Both the position numbers and the translations under genes were made by a program. Source: Nesterenkonia sandarakina (lineage in GTDB: Bacteria > Actinomycetota > Actinomycetes > Actinomycetales > Micrococcaceae). Taken from it: 64,000 nucleotides of DNA. The notes beneath the pieces were generated by a model. The model was not told the origin of the DNA and ran no database searches. It saw nothing but the letters and a program-made list of their open reading frames with translations. Shown here one piece after another: positions 32,674 to 41,862 of this stretch. The DNA lies in assembly GCF_013410215.1 (NCBI RefSeq), contig NZ_JACCFQ010000001.1, forward strand, positions 1,054,001 through 1,118,000, read 5' to 3'. Position 1 is the first letter of the stretch. Every line of letters begins with the position of its first letter.

Positions 32674-35306
32674 GCCGGAATCCGGTGCTGCAGGTGAATC
32701 TGCGCTCGGCCGGGAAGAAGCTGTTCGCGGCCGGCGCCGCCGTCGCCATCTCGGTGGCGTTCATCGTGGCGGGGATCCTGATGGTGGGCGCCTTCAACAG
32801 CAGCCTGACTCAGCAGCTCGAGGCTGAGGCCGCCGGAAGCGATCTGATCATCGAGACCGTCGGGCTCTCCGCCTGGGACGAGGAGACCGACGAGCCGCTC
32901 CGGGACGACGTGCCGCTCGCCGAGGCGATCGGAGAGCTCGACGGGGTCGCGATCGCCGATGCGATCGGATCCGGATACATCAGCGAGGTCGCCGCCGACG
33001 GCAGCGCCAGGACCGGCTTCCAGGTGGGTGAGCAGTCTCAGACCCGCGAGGGTGAGATCATCCAGGGTCGGGAGGCTCAGGCCGAGGATGAGATCGTGAT
33101 CAGCTCCGCCGCGGTCGAGGGCCCAGGTCTCGAACTCGGCGACACCCTGAGCGCGCAGGACTTCGTCTACGCCGAGGATGCCCCGGAGGACGCAGAGCCC
33201 ACGGTGGTGCAGGAGGACTACACCGTGGTCGGCGTGCTGGACACCCAGGGCTCGCCCCGCGGCTACCTCACTGCCGAGGGGATGGATCGGATGCCCTTCA
33301 GCCCCGGCCCGGAGGAGATCCGAGTGCAGCTCGACGCCGAGGGCGACGTCCTAGCGGTCCAGGCTCAGATCCAGGACCTCATCACCGAGCAGGCCGCGGG
33401 CCTGGATGAGGACCGAGCCGCCAGCCTCGCCGCGCTCGAGGCGCAGACCACCGAGGAGATCGTAGATGCTCGCATGGCCCAGCAGGCCGGGAGCGCCAGT
33501 CTGCTGGCCTACCTCGCCATCGGCTTCGGCAGCATCTCGGTCTTCGTCTCCGGGCTTGTCATCTCCAACACCTTCCAGGTGCTCGTCACCTCCCGAGTGC
33601 GCACGCTGGCTCTGCTGCGTGCCATCGGTGCCACCACCGGGCAGCTCAAGCGCGCCACCCTGCTCGAAGGCGGACTGCTGGGACTGCTCGGCGGTGCGGC
33701 CGGGGTCGTGCTGGGCGCCGGGGCGGCGCTGGGCTTCTCGGCCATCGCCCGCGCCAGCTTCGCTCCGGAGCTGCCGCTGGCCACCCCGACGCTGCTCGCC
33801 GCCCTGATCGGGCTCGGACTGGGCGCCACGGTCACCGTGCTCTCGGCCCTGCTGCCCGCGATCAAGGCCGGACGCGTCCCCCCGATGGCCGCGCTGCGCC
33901 CGGTCGGTCTGACCCCGGGAGCCCGACGGCCCTCAGCGGTGCGCATCGTGATCGGACTCATCCTCACGCTGGGAGGCTTCGCCGCAGTGCTGGCCGCCGC
34001 CCTGCTCGCCGCAGGGGAGAACGTCCCGCTGGGCCTGCCCGCACCGCTGGTCGGTGTCGCCGGCGCCATGATCGGCTTCTCGGGAGTGCTGGTCCTGGCC
34101 CGCCTGGTGGTGCCGCCTCTGGTGGCGCATGCCGGTGCGCTTCTGGGCAGGGTGCCCGGGCTGCGGGTCAACGCGCCGCTGGCCGGGCAGAACGCCCGGC
34201 AGGTGCCAGGCCGGACGACGGCGACCGCCTCGGCCCTGCTGGTCGGGGTCACCCTGGTGGGCACCATGATGGTGGGCGCCTCGACGGCGCAGACGGTGCT
34301 CTACGACGAGCTCGCCGAGAGCTACCCGGTGGAGGCGTCAGCCGCTGCTGTGGACGGCGAGCTGGCCGCGGACCTGACTGAGAGCGACCTCGTCGAGTCG
34401 TTCACCAGCGCCCAGGGTGCTGCGGCCACCGTGTCGGGGGAGCTTGGCAGCGCAGAGGGCCGAGTGGTCCTCGTGACGGAGGAGACCTTCTCCGGAGTGG
34501 CCCGCACCGAGGGCCTCGCCCCCGCAGTCGGGGAGGCGCTCGTTGCTCCACAGCTCAACGGCGAGGTCCTCTCCGGCGACGGCGCGGAGCTGGAACTCAC
34601 CCCGCACGGCACGGGTTCCTCAGGTGCCGCAGAGCAGGCCATCACGGTGGAAGGCACCGTCACCTCATGGCTTCCAGGGGGCACGGTGCTGATCACCGAG
34701 AGAACCCTGGCCGAGGTCACCTCCGCGCACGACGGGTCCGCCTGGACATTCGAAGATGCGCAGGGCCTGACTCTGATCCGGTTGGCCCAGGGCGTCGGAC
34801 CGGAGGAGTCCTATGGTCTGTCGGGGCTGCTGGGAGACCATGCCGAGGAGTTCAACGACGTCGGGGCGCTGATGCGAGCCAGCTTCGCCCAGGTCATCGA
34901 CACCGTGCTGCTGATCGTGCTGGTCCTGCTCGGCGCCTCGGTGCTGGTCGCGGTGATCGGGGTCAGCAACACGCTCTCGCTCTCGGTGTTGGAGCGTCGT
35001 CGGGAGGCGGCCCTGCTGCGCGCTCTCGGCATGAATCGCCGCTCGGTGGGACAGATGATCAGCATCGAGGCGCTGCTGCTGGCTTCCGCTGCGCTGCTGA
35101 TCGGCACGGTCCTCGCGGTGTTCCTCGGCTGGGCCGGTGTGGCCTCGATGGTCGCGCGGTCGGACTGGACCGTGATGGTCGATGTGCCATGGCTGCGACT
35201 GGCGATGCTCTGGGGAATCACGCTGCTGGCCGCCGCGCTCGCAGCGCTGCTCCCGGCACGGACGCTCTCTAAGGTGGAGCCCGCGGCGGGACTCAGCGAG
35301 GACTGA
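32670..35306 (+). CDS. FtsX-domain ABC permease with two core domains
   Basis: An 878-residue permease. The first helix (about 18-38) is followed by a large acidic extracytoplasmic domain (about 45-265). Three helices of the first FtsX domain begin at SLLAYLAIGFGSISVFVSG. A central four-helix region follows (INLG-type loops replaced by Arg/Pro segments). A second extracytoplasmic domain (about 560-735) and a final FtsX domain end in LLAAALAALLPARTLSKVEP. The two-FtsX, ten-helix layout matches actinobacterial MacB-like or BceB-related exporters. The very acidic outer domains fit an organism of saline habitats. Substrate unknown. Confidence 0.88.
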   Translation: MSRNPVLQVNLRSAGKKLFAAGAAVAISVAFIVAGILMVGAFNSSLTQQLEAEAAGSDLIIETVGLSAWDEETDEPLRDDVPLAEAIGELDGVAIADAIGSGYISEVAADGSARTGFQVGEQSQTREGEIIQGREAQAEDEIVISSAAVEGPGLELGDTLSAQDFVYAEDAPEDAEPTVVQEDYTVVGVLDTQGSPRGYLTAEGMDRMPFSPGPEEIRVQLDAEGDVLAVQAQIQDLITEQAAGLDEDRAASLAALEAQTTEEIVDARMAQQAGSASLLAYLAIGFGSISVFVSGLVISNTFQVLVTSRVRTLALLRAIGATTGQLKRATLLEGGLLGLLGGAAGVVLGAGAALGFSAIARASFAPELPLATPTLLAALIGLGLGATVTVLSALLPAIKAGRVPPMAALRPVGLTPGARRPSAVRIVIGLILTLGGFAAVLAAALLAAGENVPLGLPAPLVGVAGAMIGFSGVLVLARLVVPPLVAHAGALLGRVPGLRVNAPLAGQNARQVPGRTTATASALLVGVTLVGTMMVGASTAQTVLYDELAESYPVEASAAAVDGELAADLTESDLVESFTSAQGAAATVSGELGSAEGRVVLVTEETFSGVARTEGLAPAVGEALVAPQLNGEVLSGDGAELELTPHGTGSSGAAEQAITVEGTVTSWLPGGTVLITERTLAEVTSAHDGSAWTFEDAQGLTLIRLAQGVGPEESYGLSGLLGDHAEEFNDVGALMRASFAQVIDTVLLIVLVLLGASVLVAVIGVSNTLSLSVLERRREAALLRALGMNRRSVGQMISIEALLLASAALLIGTVLAVFLGWAGVASMVARSDWTVMVDVPWLRLAMLWGITLLAAALAALLPARTLSKVEPAAGLSED

Positions 35307-35369
35307 GCCGCCACCGCTCACGACCCGGGGCTCCGGTGCGGTGGGGGCGCAGCGCACTCGACACAGCAA

Positions 35370-35402
35370 GAGGGCGGGATCCGATCATCGGATCCCGCCC
35401 TC
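35370..35402. terminator. Strong bidirectional hairpin
   Basis: GAGGGCGGGATCCGAT pairs perfectly with ATCGGATCCCGCCCTC around a one-base centre; in practice it is a 13-bp stem with a seven-base loop. It lies between the convergent permease and microprotein genes and can terminate both. No T tract is present. Confidence 0.8.
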
Positions 35403-35427
35403 TCGAGGTCTTGCTCGGCTCAGTGGA

Positions 35428-35499
35428 TCAGGTCAGCAGGATGACGATGATCACGATGAGCAGGATGCCGGTCAGGCTGATCGGAAGAATGCGTCCCAT
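35428..35499 (-). CDS. 23-residue hydrophobic microprotein
   Basis: A short frame, ATG at 35499 to TGA at 35430-35428, encodes 23 residues beginning MGRILPISLTG and continuing as one unbroken Leu/Ile/Val helix ending in LLT. AAAGGCAAG lies upstream. The basic residue at position 3 and the single helix predict a membrane peptide with its N-terminus inside. It lies next to another small membrane protein gene on the same strand, in the strand-switch between the FtsX permease and the sugar ABC ATPase. No function known; it could equally be a non-coding hydrophobic run, but start, ribosome site and stop are all well placed. Confidence 0.5.
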   Translation of the reverse strand: MGRILPISLTGILLIVIIVILLT

Positions 35500-35552
35500 G
35501 GTTTTCTTGCCTTTCGATAGTGGTGCGTCTGGTCGGTCTTGAATGCTCTGCG

Positions 35553-35723
35553 CTAACGTCTGCGCACTGCCCCGATGATGAAGAGGACTCCCACCACCAC
35601 CAGGATCGCGAGCACGATGTTGGCCACAAGGCTCAGGATCACGCCAAACAGCCAGAGGGCGATCCGGAGGACCACCAGCACCAGCACAATGGAAATGACA
35701 ATAGATAACGCTCTATTGGCCAT
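35553..35723 (-). CDS. Small hydrophobic membrane protein
   Basis: A 56-residue protein (ATG at 35723; an in-frame extension to 35747 lacks a ribosome site). It is almost entirely two membrane helices, ALSIVISIVLVLVVLRIALW and a second rich in Val/Leu/Ile ending in GAVRRR, with positive residues at both ends. It precedes the 23-residue peptide gene on the same strand and may be cotranscribed. I do not recognise the family. It resembles small membrane proteins induced by membrane or osmotic stress in other bacteria, but that is only resemblance. Confidence 0.65.
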   Translation of the reverse strand: MANRALSIVISIVLVLVVLRIALWLFGVILSLVANIVLAILVVVGVLFIIGAVRRR

Positions 35724-35824
35724 GACCCCCACCCTACGTGTGCTCACCTGTGCAATTGCTGGGCGCCACGGCCGGTCCAGGGATCAGATTCATCCCAGCC
35801 TGCCGCGGCATCCCTCTGGGCCGC

Positions 35825-36973
<1,149 letters not shown>

Positions 36974-37173
36974 GGTGATATGTCCCTTTCACGGGCAGGT
37001 ACGTGCCCGACGATCCGTTGTGAAGGTGATTGTGGTGACGCAGGACTCACGTGTGGTGGGTCACATGTCTTGTGCATCACATCACAGCTTCAGACAGAAG
37101 TCCAAAACCCCCGCACCCCGTCTGGCGGTCGACGCCGGGCTGCCGCGCGGCCTGAGATCCAGGCCAGACACGA

Positions 37174-37235
37174 CGACGGCGCCCGCCCACCTGCTCCACG
37201 GTGTCTTCCGTGGTGCAGGCGGACGGGCGCCGTCG
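37174..37235 (-). terminator. Long hairpin after ectC
   Basis: CGACGGCGCCCG pairs with CGGGCGCCGTCG. Inside it CCACGG pairs with CCGTGG, giving one extended imperfect stem about 44 bases past the ectC stop. It ends the ect operon. The remaining part of the 305-bp gap (36974-37278) holds the ATPase leader and an inverted repeat; I see no gene in it. Confidence 0.75.
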
Positions 37236-37278
37236 GATGCTGCGGCTCAGCGCCGCTGCGGCTCAGTCCTCGAGCTGA

Positions 37279-37677
37279 TCAGGCAGTCTCATCCTCGAGG
37301 ATCAGCGGGTAGACGCCGTTCTCATCGTGGACCTCGCGACCGGTGACCGGCGGGTTGAAGACGCAGACCACGCGGATCTCCTCCTCCACCTCGACCCGGT
37401 GCTTCTCCTGCCCGTCGAGCATGTAGAGGAAGCCATCGGTGATGGTGTACTTCTCTCCGGTCTCCAGGTCGGTCAGGGTGCCCTTGCCGCCCACGCAGTA
37501 GACGGCTTCCACGTGGTTGGCGTACCAGAACTCATTGGTGGTCCCGGCGTAGAGGGTGGTCTCATGCAGCGAGAAGCCCACTTTCTCCTTGGCCAGGACC
37601 ATGCGCCGGGAGCGCCAGTTCTCCTGCTGGATGTCGCGGTCGGTGCCGTTGAGGGCGTCGATGTTCAAGGTGTACAC
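37279..37677 (-). CDS. ectC: L-ectoine synthase
   Basis: A 132-residue cupin that closes N-gamma-acetyl-diaminobutyrate into ectoine. The family signature is intact: [20 protein letters not shown], then [33 protein letters not shown] and the metal/substrate strand [16 protein letters not shown]. The start is GTG 37677, 56 bases after the ectB stop. It completes the three-step ectoine pathway. No ectD hydroxylase follows, so hydroxyectoine is not made by this locus. Confidence 0.95.
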   Translation of the reverse strand: MYTLNIDALNGTDRDIQQENWRSRRMVLAKEKVGFSLHETTLYAGTTNEFWYANHVEAVYCVGGKGTLTDLETGEKYTITDGFLYMLDGQEKHRVEVEEEIRVVCVFNPPVTGREVHDENGVYPLILEDETA

Positions 37678-37733
37678 GCGGATCTCCGATCAGTGGCTGT
37701 TGCGGACTAGGGGCGGGATGCCCGAGAGCAGGT

Positions 37734-39029
37734 TCAGCGAGGTGCGCGCAGCCGCGAGGGCTCGCCGAGGTTGCCGGTGGCAGCCAGGACGGACTCCTCG
37801 ACGATGGCGAGGCCCTTCTGCAGATCCTCGGACTCGATGTTCAGCGCTGGCATGAGCTTGAGCACCTCATCCTGCGGTCCGGAGGTCTCCACCAGCAGGT
37901 TGCGCTTATACGCCTCCGCTGCGGTCTTCCCGGCGGTGTCCGGGTTGGGGAAGTGGATGCCGGTGAGGAATCCGCGGCCGCGGATCGACGCGCCGGGGAC
38001 GTGCTCGGCGATCTTCTCGAGTCCGTCGTGGAGCTCCTTGATGCGCTCACCCAGCTGGTTCTGGAAGCTGTCATCTGACCAGAAGAGCTCCAGGGCGCGT
38101 GCCGCGGTGACGAAGGCGAGGTTGTTCCCGCGGAAGGTGCCGTTGTGCTCGCCGCCCTCCCAGACGTCCAGCTCCGGCTTGAACAGGGTCAGCGCCATGG
38201 CCAGGCCGTAGCCGGAGATCGACTTGGACACGCAGACGATGTCTGGGTAGAGGCCTGCCTCCTCGAAGGAGAAGAAGCGGCCGGTGCGCCCGCAGCCTGC
38301 CTGGACGTCGTCGACGATCAGCAGGATCTTGTGCCGGCGCAGCAGGTCCGCGAGGGACTTCAGCCAGTCCATGCGGGCGGCGTTGAGGCCGCCTTCGCCC
38401 TGGACGGTCTCCACGATCACTGCGGCGGGCTTGTCCACGCCGGAGCCGGAGTCCTCGAGGATCTTCTCCAGCCACAGGAAGTCGGGCATGTCGCCGTCGA
38501 AGTAGTCGTCGTAGGGGATCTTCGAGGAGTTGGTCAGCGGGATCCCGGCGCCGCGGCGCTTCATCGAGTTGCCGGTGACCGAGAGCGCGCCCAGCGTCAT
38601 TCCGTGGAAGGCGTTGGTGAAGGAGAGGATGTGCTGGCGTCCGGTGACCTTGCGGGCCAGCTTCAGCGCGGCCTCAACGGTGTTGGTGCCGGTGGGACCC
38701 GGGAACATCACCTTGTAGTCCATCTTGCGGGGCTCCAGGATGACCCGCTCGAAGGTCTCCAGGAAGCGGCGCTTAGCGGGGGTCTTCATGTCCATGGAAT
38801 GGGTGACGCCGTCGTTGGCGAGGTAGTCCACGACCAGGTCACGCAGCTCGGGGTGGTTGTGCCCATAGTTCAGGGCGCCGGCGCCGGAGAAGAAGTCCAG
38901 GTAGCGGGTGCCGTCCTCGGTCCACTGGTAGGGCCCGGAGGCCTTGGCGAAGGTGGCGGGCCAGTTCATGCAGTAGCTGCGGACCTGGGACTCTCGCGTC
39001 TCAAAGATATCTGTAGCCATGATGCTCAT
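37734..39029 (-). CDS. ectB: Diaminobutyrate-2-oxoglutarate transaminase
   Basis: A 431-residue class III aminotransferase making L-2,4-diaminobutyrate from aspartate semialdehyde. It has the EctB opening [38 protein letters not shown], the PLP pocket [20 protein letters not shown] and the Schiff-base lysine in [18 protein letters not shown] precedes the ATG at 39029, while ATG 39020 would give a more typical N-terminus. It is the middle gene of ectABC, 112 bases after ectA. Confidence 0.95.
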   Translation of the reverse strand: MSIMATDIFETRESQVRSYCMNWPATFAKASGPYQWTEDGTRYLDFFSGAGALNYGHNHPELRDLVVDYLANDGVTHSMDMKTPAKRRFLETFERVILEPRKMDYKVMFPGPTGTNTVEAALKLARKVTGRQHILSFTNAFHGMTLGALSVTGNSMKRRGAGIPLTNSSKIPYDDYFDGDMPDFLWLEKILEDSGSGVDKPAAVIVETVQGEGGLNAARMDWLKSLADLLRRHKILLIVDDVQAGCGRTGRFFSFEEAGLYPDIVCVSKSISGYGLAMALTLFKPELDVWEGGEHNGTFRGNNLAFVTAARALELFWSDDSFQNQLGERIKELHDGLEKIAEHVPGASIRGRGFLTGIHFPNPDTAGKTAAEAYKRNLLVETSGPQDEVLKLMPALNIESEDLQKGLAIVEESVLAATGNLGEPSRLRAPR

Positions 39030-39141
39030 CTGTCCTTACGTTCTGGGGAAGTCGGGTGAATATTCACTCAGAGCGACGGCGTGGCCGCGTTGGGCCGCTC
39101 GGGGGAGCGGGTGCGCCGTCGGGTGGGTTTCGGAGGCCGGT

Positions 39142-39687
39142 TCAGTTCAGCGGGGCCACCGTGTAGAGGTCTTCGGCGGCGTGGACCTCGCCGGATTCAT
39201 CGGCCGAGGGGAAGACCGCCTCGGAGAAGAATCCGGTGGTGGTGATCTCCGCGCCCCGGTCCCGCGCCAGACCGGTGAACAGCGCGATCGAGGCCGCATT
39301 GTCGGAGGTGATGGTGGTCTCCAGCCGGTGCGGGGAGGTGGAGTCCACCAGGGTGCTCAGCATCCGGGAGGCGAGCCGACGTCCGCGGAAGCGGGAGTCC
39401 ACGGCGACCTGCCAGATGAAGAGAGTCTCAGGGGAGCTGGGGCGTCGGTACCCGGAGATGAACCCTGCGGGCTCGCCGTCGACCTCGGCGATCACCGAGG
39501 TCTCTGCGAAGTCCCGCGCCCACAACAGGTAGGCATAGGGGGTGTTCACGTCCAGGACCCCGGTTCCGGCGGCGAGCCTCCACAGGGAGGTGCCATCGGC
39601 CACGGTGGGCATGCGGATCTCAACTCGCTCCGGACCCGTGGAGGCCTCGGTGGAGTTCTGGGCAGGACTATCTGCGGTATCAGGCAT
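39142..39687 (-). CDS. ectA: Diaminobutyrate acetyltransferase
   Basis: A 181-residue GNAT-fold enzyme acetylating diaminobutyrate. Conserved EctA segments are LDVNTPYAYLLWARDFAETS and FIWQVAVDSRFRGRRLASRM, the latter containing the acetyl-CoA pyrophosphate loop, and the closing ETTITSDNAASIALFTGLAR. ATG 39687 is preferred; a TTG at 39723 would add twelve unlikely residues. It is the first gene of the operon. The 287-bp AT-richer stretch up to the divergent uraA gene contains its promoter. A short inverted repeat, AATCA-N5-TGATT, lies at 39870-39884. Osmotic induction is expected but the exact promoter is not clear. Confidence 0.93.
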   Translation of the reverse strand: MPDTADSPAQNSTEASTGPERVEIRMPTVADGTSLWRLAAGTGVLDVNTPYAYLLWARDFAETSVIAEVDGEPAGFISGYRRPSSPETLFIWQVAVDSRFRGRRLASRMLSTLVDSTSPHRLETTITSDNAASIALFTGLARDRGAEITTTGFFSEAVFPSADESGEVHAAEDLYTVAPLN

Positions 39688-39974
39688 CGGAGTCCACAGT
39701 AGTGAGCCGATATGGAGATTCAACCGCGAAACCCGCGAATCGGCGGCGAAAACCAGGTCCCGGAGCCCGAGAAAAGTATTGTCTCGGGGTTATTCGTGGC
39801 GCTGCACCCCAGCCCTGGCAAGGGTATCGAGGGATCGGCGTGTTCTTCGCGGAGAAATTCGTCGAATGTAATCATCGTGTGATTGAAATAGATGTTTCCG
39901 AAATGGATCGGGGTGACGCGTCCCATGCTCAGGCTCTGCCGCGACCCCGCTCAGGTGGAGTTAGGGTTGCTGTG

Positions 39975-41396
39975 ATGACTACGCAGAAGAAGCGGCGCCT
40001 CCCTGGTTTCGGATGGACGCTCCACGGTGACGGCAAGACGGTCCGACCCGGCGAGGTCGTGACCCCCGACGAGCGGCTGGGCTGGCTGCAGACCACCGGC
40101 GTGGGCATGCAGCATGTGGTCGCCATGTTCGGCGCCACCTTCCTGGTACCGCTGATCACCGGCTTCCCGCCATCGACCACGCTGTTCTTCTCCGGGATCG
40201 GCACCATCGCGTTTCTGATCATCACCGCAGGCCGGATTCCCAGCTATCTGGGCTCCTCGTTCGCCTTCCTGGCCCCGGTGGGTGCCGCCACGGCCCAGTA
40301 CGGGATGTCCGGGGCCCTCGGTGGGATCTTCCTGGCCGGGCTCGGGCTCGTCGTCGTCGGCCTGGTGGTGCACTTCGCCGGCAGCCACTGGATCCAACGA
40401 CTGATGCCTCCGGTGGTCACCGGCGCGATCGTGGCGCTGATCGGTCTGAACCTGGCACCGGCGGCCTGGAACAACGTCAATGAGGCCCCGGTGACCGCGA
40501 GCGTGACCATCGTGTCCATGCTGCTGGCGGGGGTGCTCTTCCGTGGGCTGCTGGGTCGGCTCTCGATCCTGCTCGGCGTGGTCGTCGGCTACGTGGTCGC
40601 CGTGGTGCGCGGGGAAGTGGACTTCTCCGGGATCGGCGGCGCGGGCTGGGTCGGCCTGCCGGAGTTCACCACTCCGAGCTTCCACCTCGGCGTGCTGGGG
40701 CTCTTCATCCCGGTGGTGCTGGTCCTGGTGGCCGAGAACGTGGGCCATGTGAAGTCCGTGGCCCTGATGACCCGGCGAGACCTGGACCCGCTGACCGGCC
40801 GCGCGCTGATGGCCGATGGCGCCGCGACCATGCTGGCCGGCACCGGAGGCGGCTCGGGCACCACGACCTATGCCGAGAACATCGGAGTCATGGCCTCCTC
40901 CCGGGTCTACTCCACGGCGGCCTACTGGGTGGCAGGACTGTTCGCGATCGCCCTGGCGCTGCTGCCGAAGTTCGGGGCGCTGATCGCCACCGTCCCGGTC
41001 GGTGTGCTCGGCGGGGCCGGGACCGTGCTCTACGGCATGATCGGTGTGCTCGGCGTCCGCATCTGGGTGCAGAATCGGGTGAACTTCGCCAACCCGATCA
41101 ACCTCGCCGTGGCGGGAGTGCCGCTGATCATCGCCATCGCGAACTTCACCATGGTCTTCGGCGAGATCGTCTTCGAGGGCATCGCCCTGGGCAGTTTCGC
41201 GGCGTTGGCCATTCATCACGTGCTCAGCGCGATCGCGCGCTGGCGGGGCACCGACGTCGGCTTCGCCACGGACGACGACGACGCCCTGGCCACCCCCTTC
41301 AACGCCGAGGACCTGGCCGTCCAAGACACCGCGGCCCAAGACACGGCCGCTCAGGACACGGAGCGCCCATCGGATCCGAGCTCGGGCAGCCGTTGA
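39975..41396 (+). CDS. uraA: Uracil permease (NCS2 family)
   Basis: A 473-residue nucleobase:cation symporter-2 with about fourteen helices. The substrate motif VLVAENVGHVKSVALMTRRD and the GGSGTTTYAENIGVMASSRV motif are those of uracil permeases. The frame is open 273 bases upstream, but the protein clearly starts at ATG 39975. TAGGGT ends seven bases before it, suggesting a leaderless message. The last 50 residues are cytoplasmic, acidic and contain three Gln-Asp-Thr repeats like those of ThiO. It is divergent from the ectoine operon. Confidence 0.9.
   Translation: MTTQKKRRLPGFGWTLHGDGKTVRPGEVVTPDERLGWLQTTGVGMQHVVAMFGATFLVPLITGFPPSTTLFFSGIGTIAFLIITAGRIPSYLGSSFAFLAPVGAATAQYGMSGALGGIFLAGLGLVVVGLVVHFAGSHWIQRLMPPVVTGAIVALIGLNLAPAAWNNVNEAPVTASVTIVSMLLAGVLFRGLLGRLSILLGVVVGYVVAVVRGEVDFSGIGGAGWVGLPEFTTPSFHLGVLGLFIPVVLVLVAENVGHVKSVALMTRRDLDPLTGRALMADGAATMLAGTGGGSGTTTYAENIGVMASSRVYSTAAYWVAGLFAIALALLPKFGALIATVPVGVLGGAGTVLYGMIGVLGVRIWVQNRVNFANPINLAVAGVPLIIAIANFTMVFGEIVFEGIALGSFAALAIHHVLSAIARWRGTDVGFATDDDDALATPFNAEDLAVQDTAAQDTAAQDTERPSDPSSGSR
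41322..41360 (+). repeat. 15-bp tandem repeat inside uraA
   Basis: Two and a half units of CARGACACSGCSGCY encode QDTAA-QDTAA-QDT in the cytoplasmic tail of the permease. The wording resembles the QD repeats of thiO, although the DNA units differ. Confidence 0.75.
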
Positions 41397-41512
41397 TTGC
41401 GGTGCGGCATCGGTTCGCTGTGAGTTCCCTGGAAATGGCGCTCTGCGAGTGACAGTGCCGAATGTCCTCGGTAGCGTGACGAGGGACTTGTCCGCCGATG
41501 AAAGGGGTCACT

Positions 41513-41713
41513 ATGGGACTCGATGACAAGACGAGCAACAAGACCGAAGAAGCCACCGGCTCCGCCAAGGAAGGCTTCGGCAAGCTGACCGGCGACAAGG
41601 AAGCTCGGGCCGAGGGCAACAGCCAGAAGAATCAGGCCAAGGCCAAGGATGCCGCCCAGGACGTGAAGGACAGCGTCAAGGGCTTCGCCGAAGGCCTGAA
41701 GAAGAACAACTGA
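41513..41713 (+). CDS. CsbD family stress protein
   Basis: A 66-residue, highly charged protein (MGLDDKTSNKTEEATGSAKE, ending AEGLKKNN) of the CsbD family, which is abundant under general stress in Gram-positive bacteria but biochemically obscure. AAAGGGG at 41501-41507 sets ATG 41513. TAGCGT at about 41474 may be a -10 element. It is monocistronic: a strong hairpin follows. Confidence 0.9.
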   Translation: MGLDDKTSNKTEEATGSAKEGFGKLTGDKEARAEGNSQKNQAKAKDAAQDVKDSVKGFAEGLKKNN

Positions 41714-41765
41714 ATCTGATCTCGCCGCGGCTGGGCTGCTGCCGCGGTCGCAGCGAGTGATTCCC

Positions 41766-41797
41766 AGCGCCGGGTCCGAGTCATCGGGCCCGGCGCT
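41766..41797 (+). terminator. Terminator after the CsbD gene
   Basis: AGCGCCGGG and CCCGGCGCT pair around a 14-base centre that itself pairs partly (TCCGA/TCGG). GTTGTGTGTT follows, the most T-rich tail of any hairpin in the window. The stem also faces the convergent amidase gene. Confidence 0.8.
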
Positions 41798-41826
41798 GTT
41801 GTGTGTTCCAGCCCCCCCCCGGCGGC

Positions 41827-41862
41827 GTTCAGTTCTGGGTGAGCGTTCAGTCCTGGGCGAGC
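41827..41862. repeat. 18-bp direct repeat at the amidase stop codon
   Basis: GTTCAGTTCTGGGTGAGC and GTTCAGTCCTGGGCGAGC are adjacent, with two mismatches. Each contains a stop codon preceded by codons for L(A/T)Q(D/N) in the amidase direction, so the 3' end of the gene has been duplicated. A run of nine C residues (41812-41820) lies beside it. Confidence 0.8.

Noticed and set aside
36992-37009. CGGGCA-N6-TGCCCG inverted repeat before the MsmK-like gene as a terminator.
   Set aside because: It lies in the leader of the gene it would block, and the stem is short. It is more likely regulatory or incidental, and it has no second copy in the window.
39702-39974. N-terminal extension of the uracil permease.
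   Set aside because: The region is AT-richer, non-conserved in character, and must hold the divergent ectA promoter. The permease fold starts just after ATG 39975.
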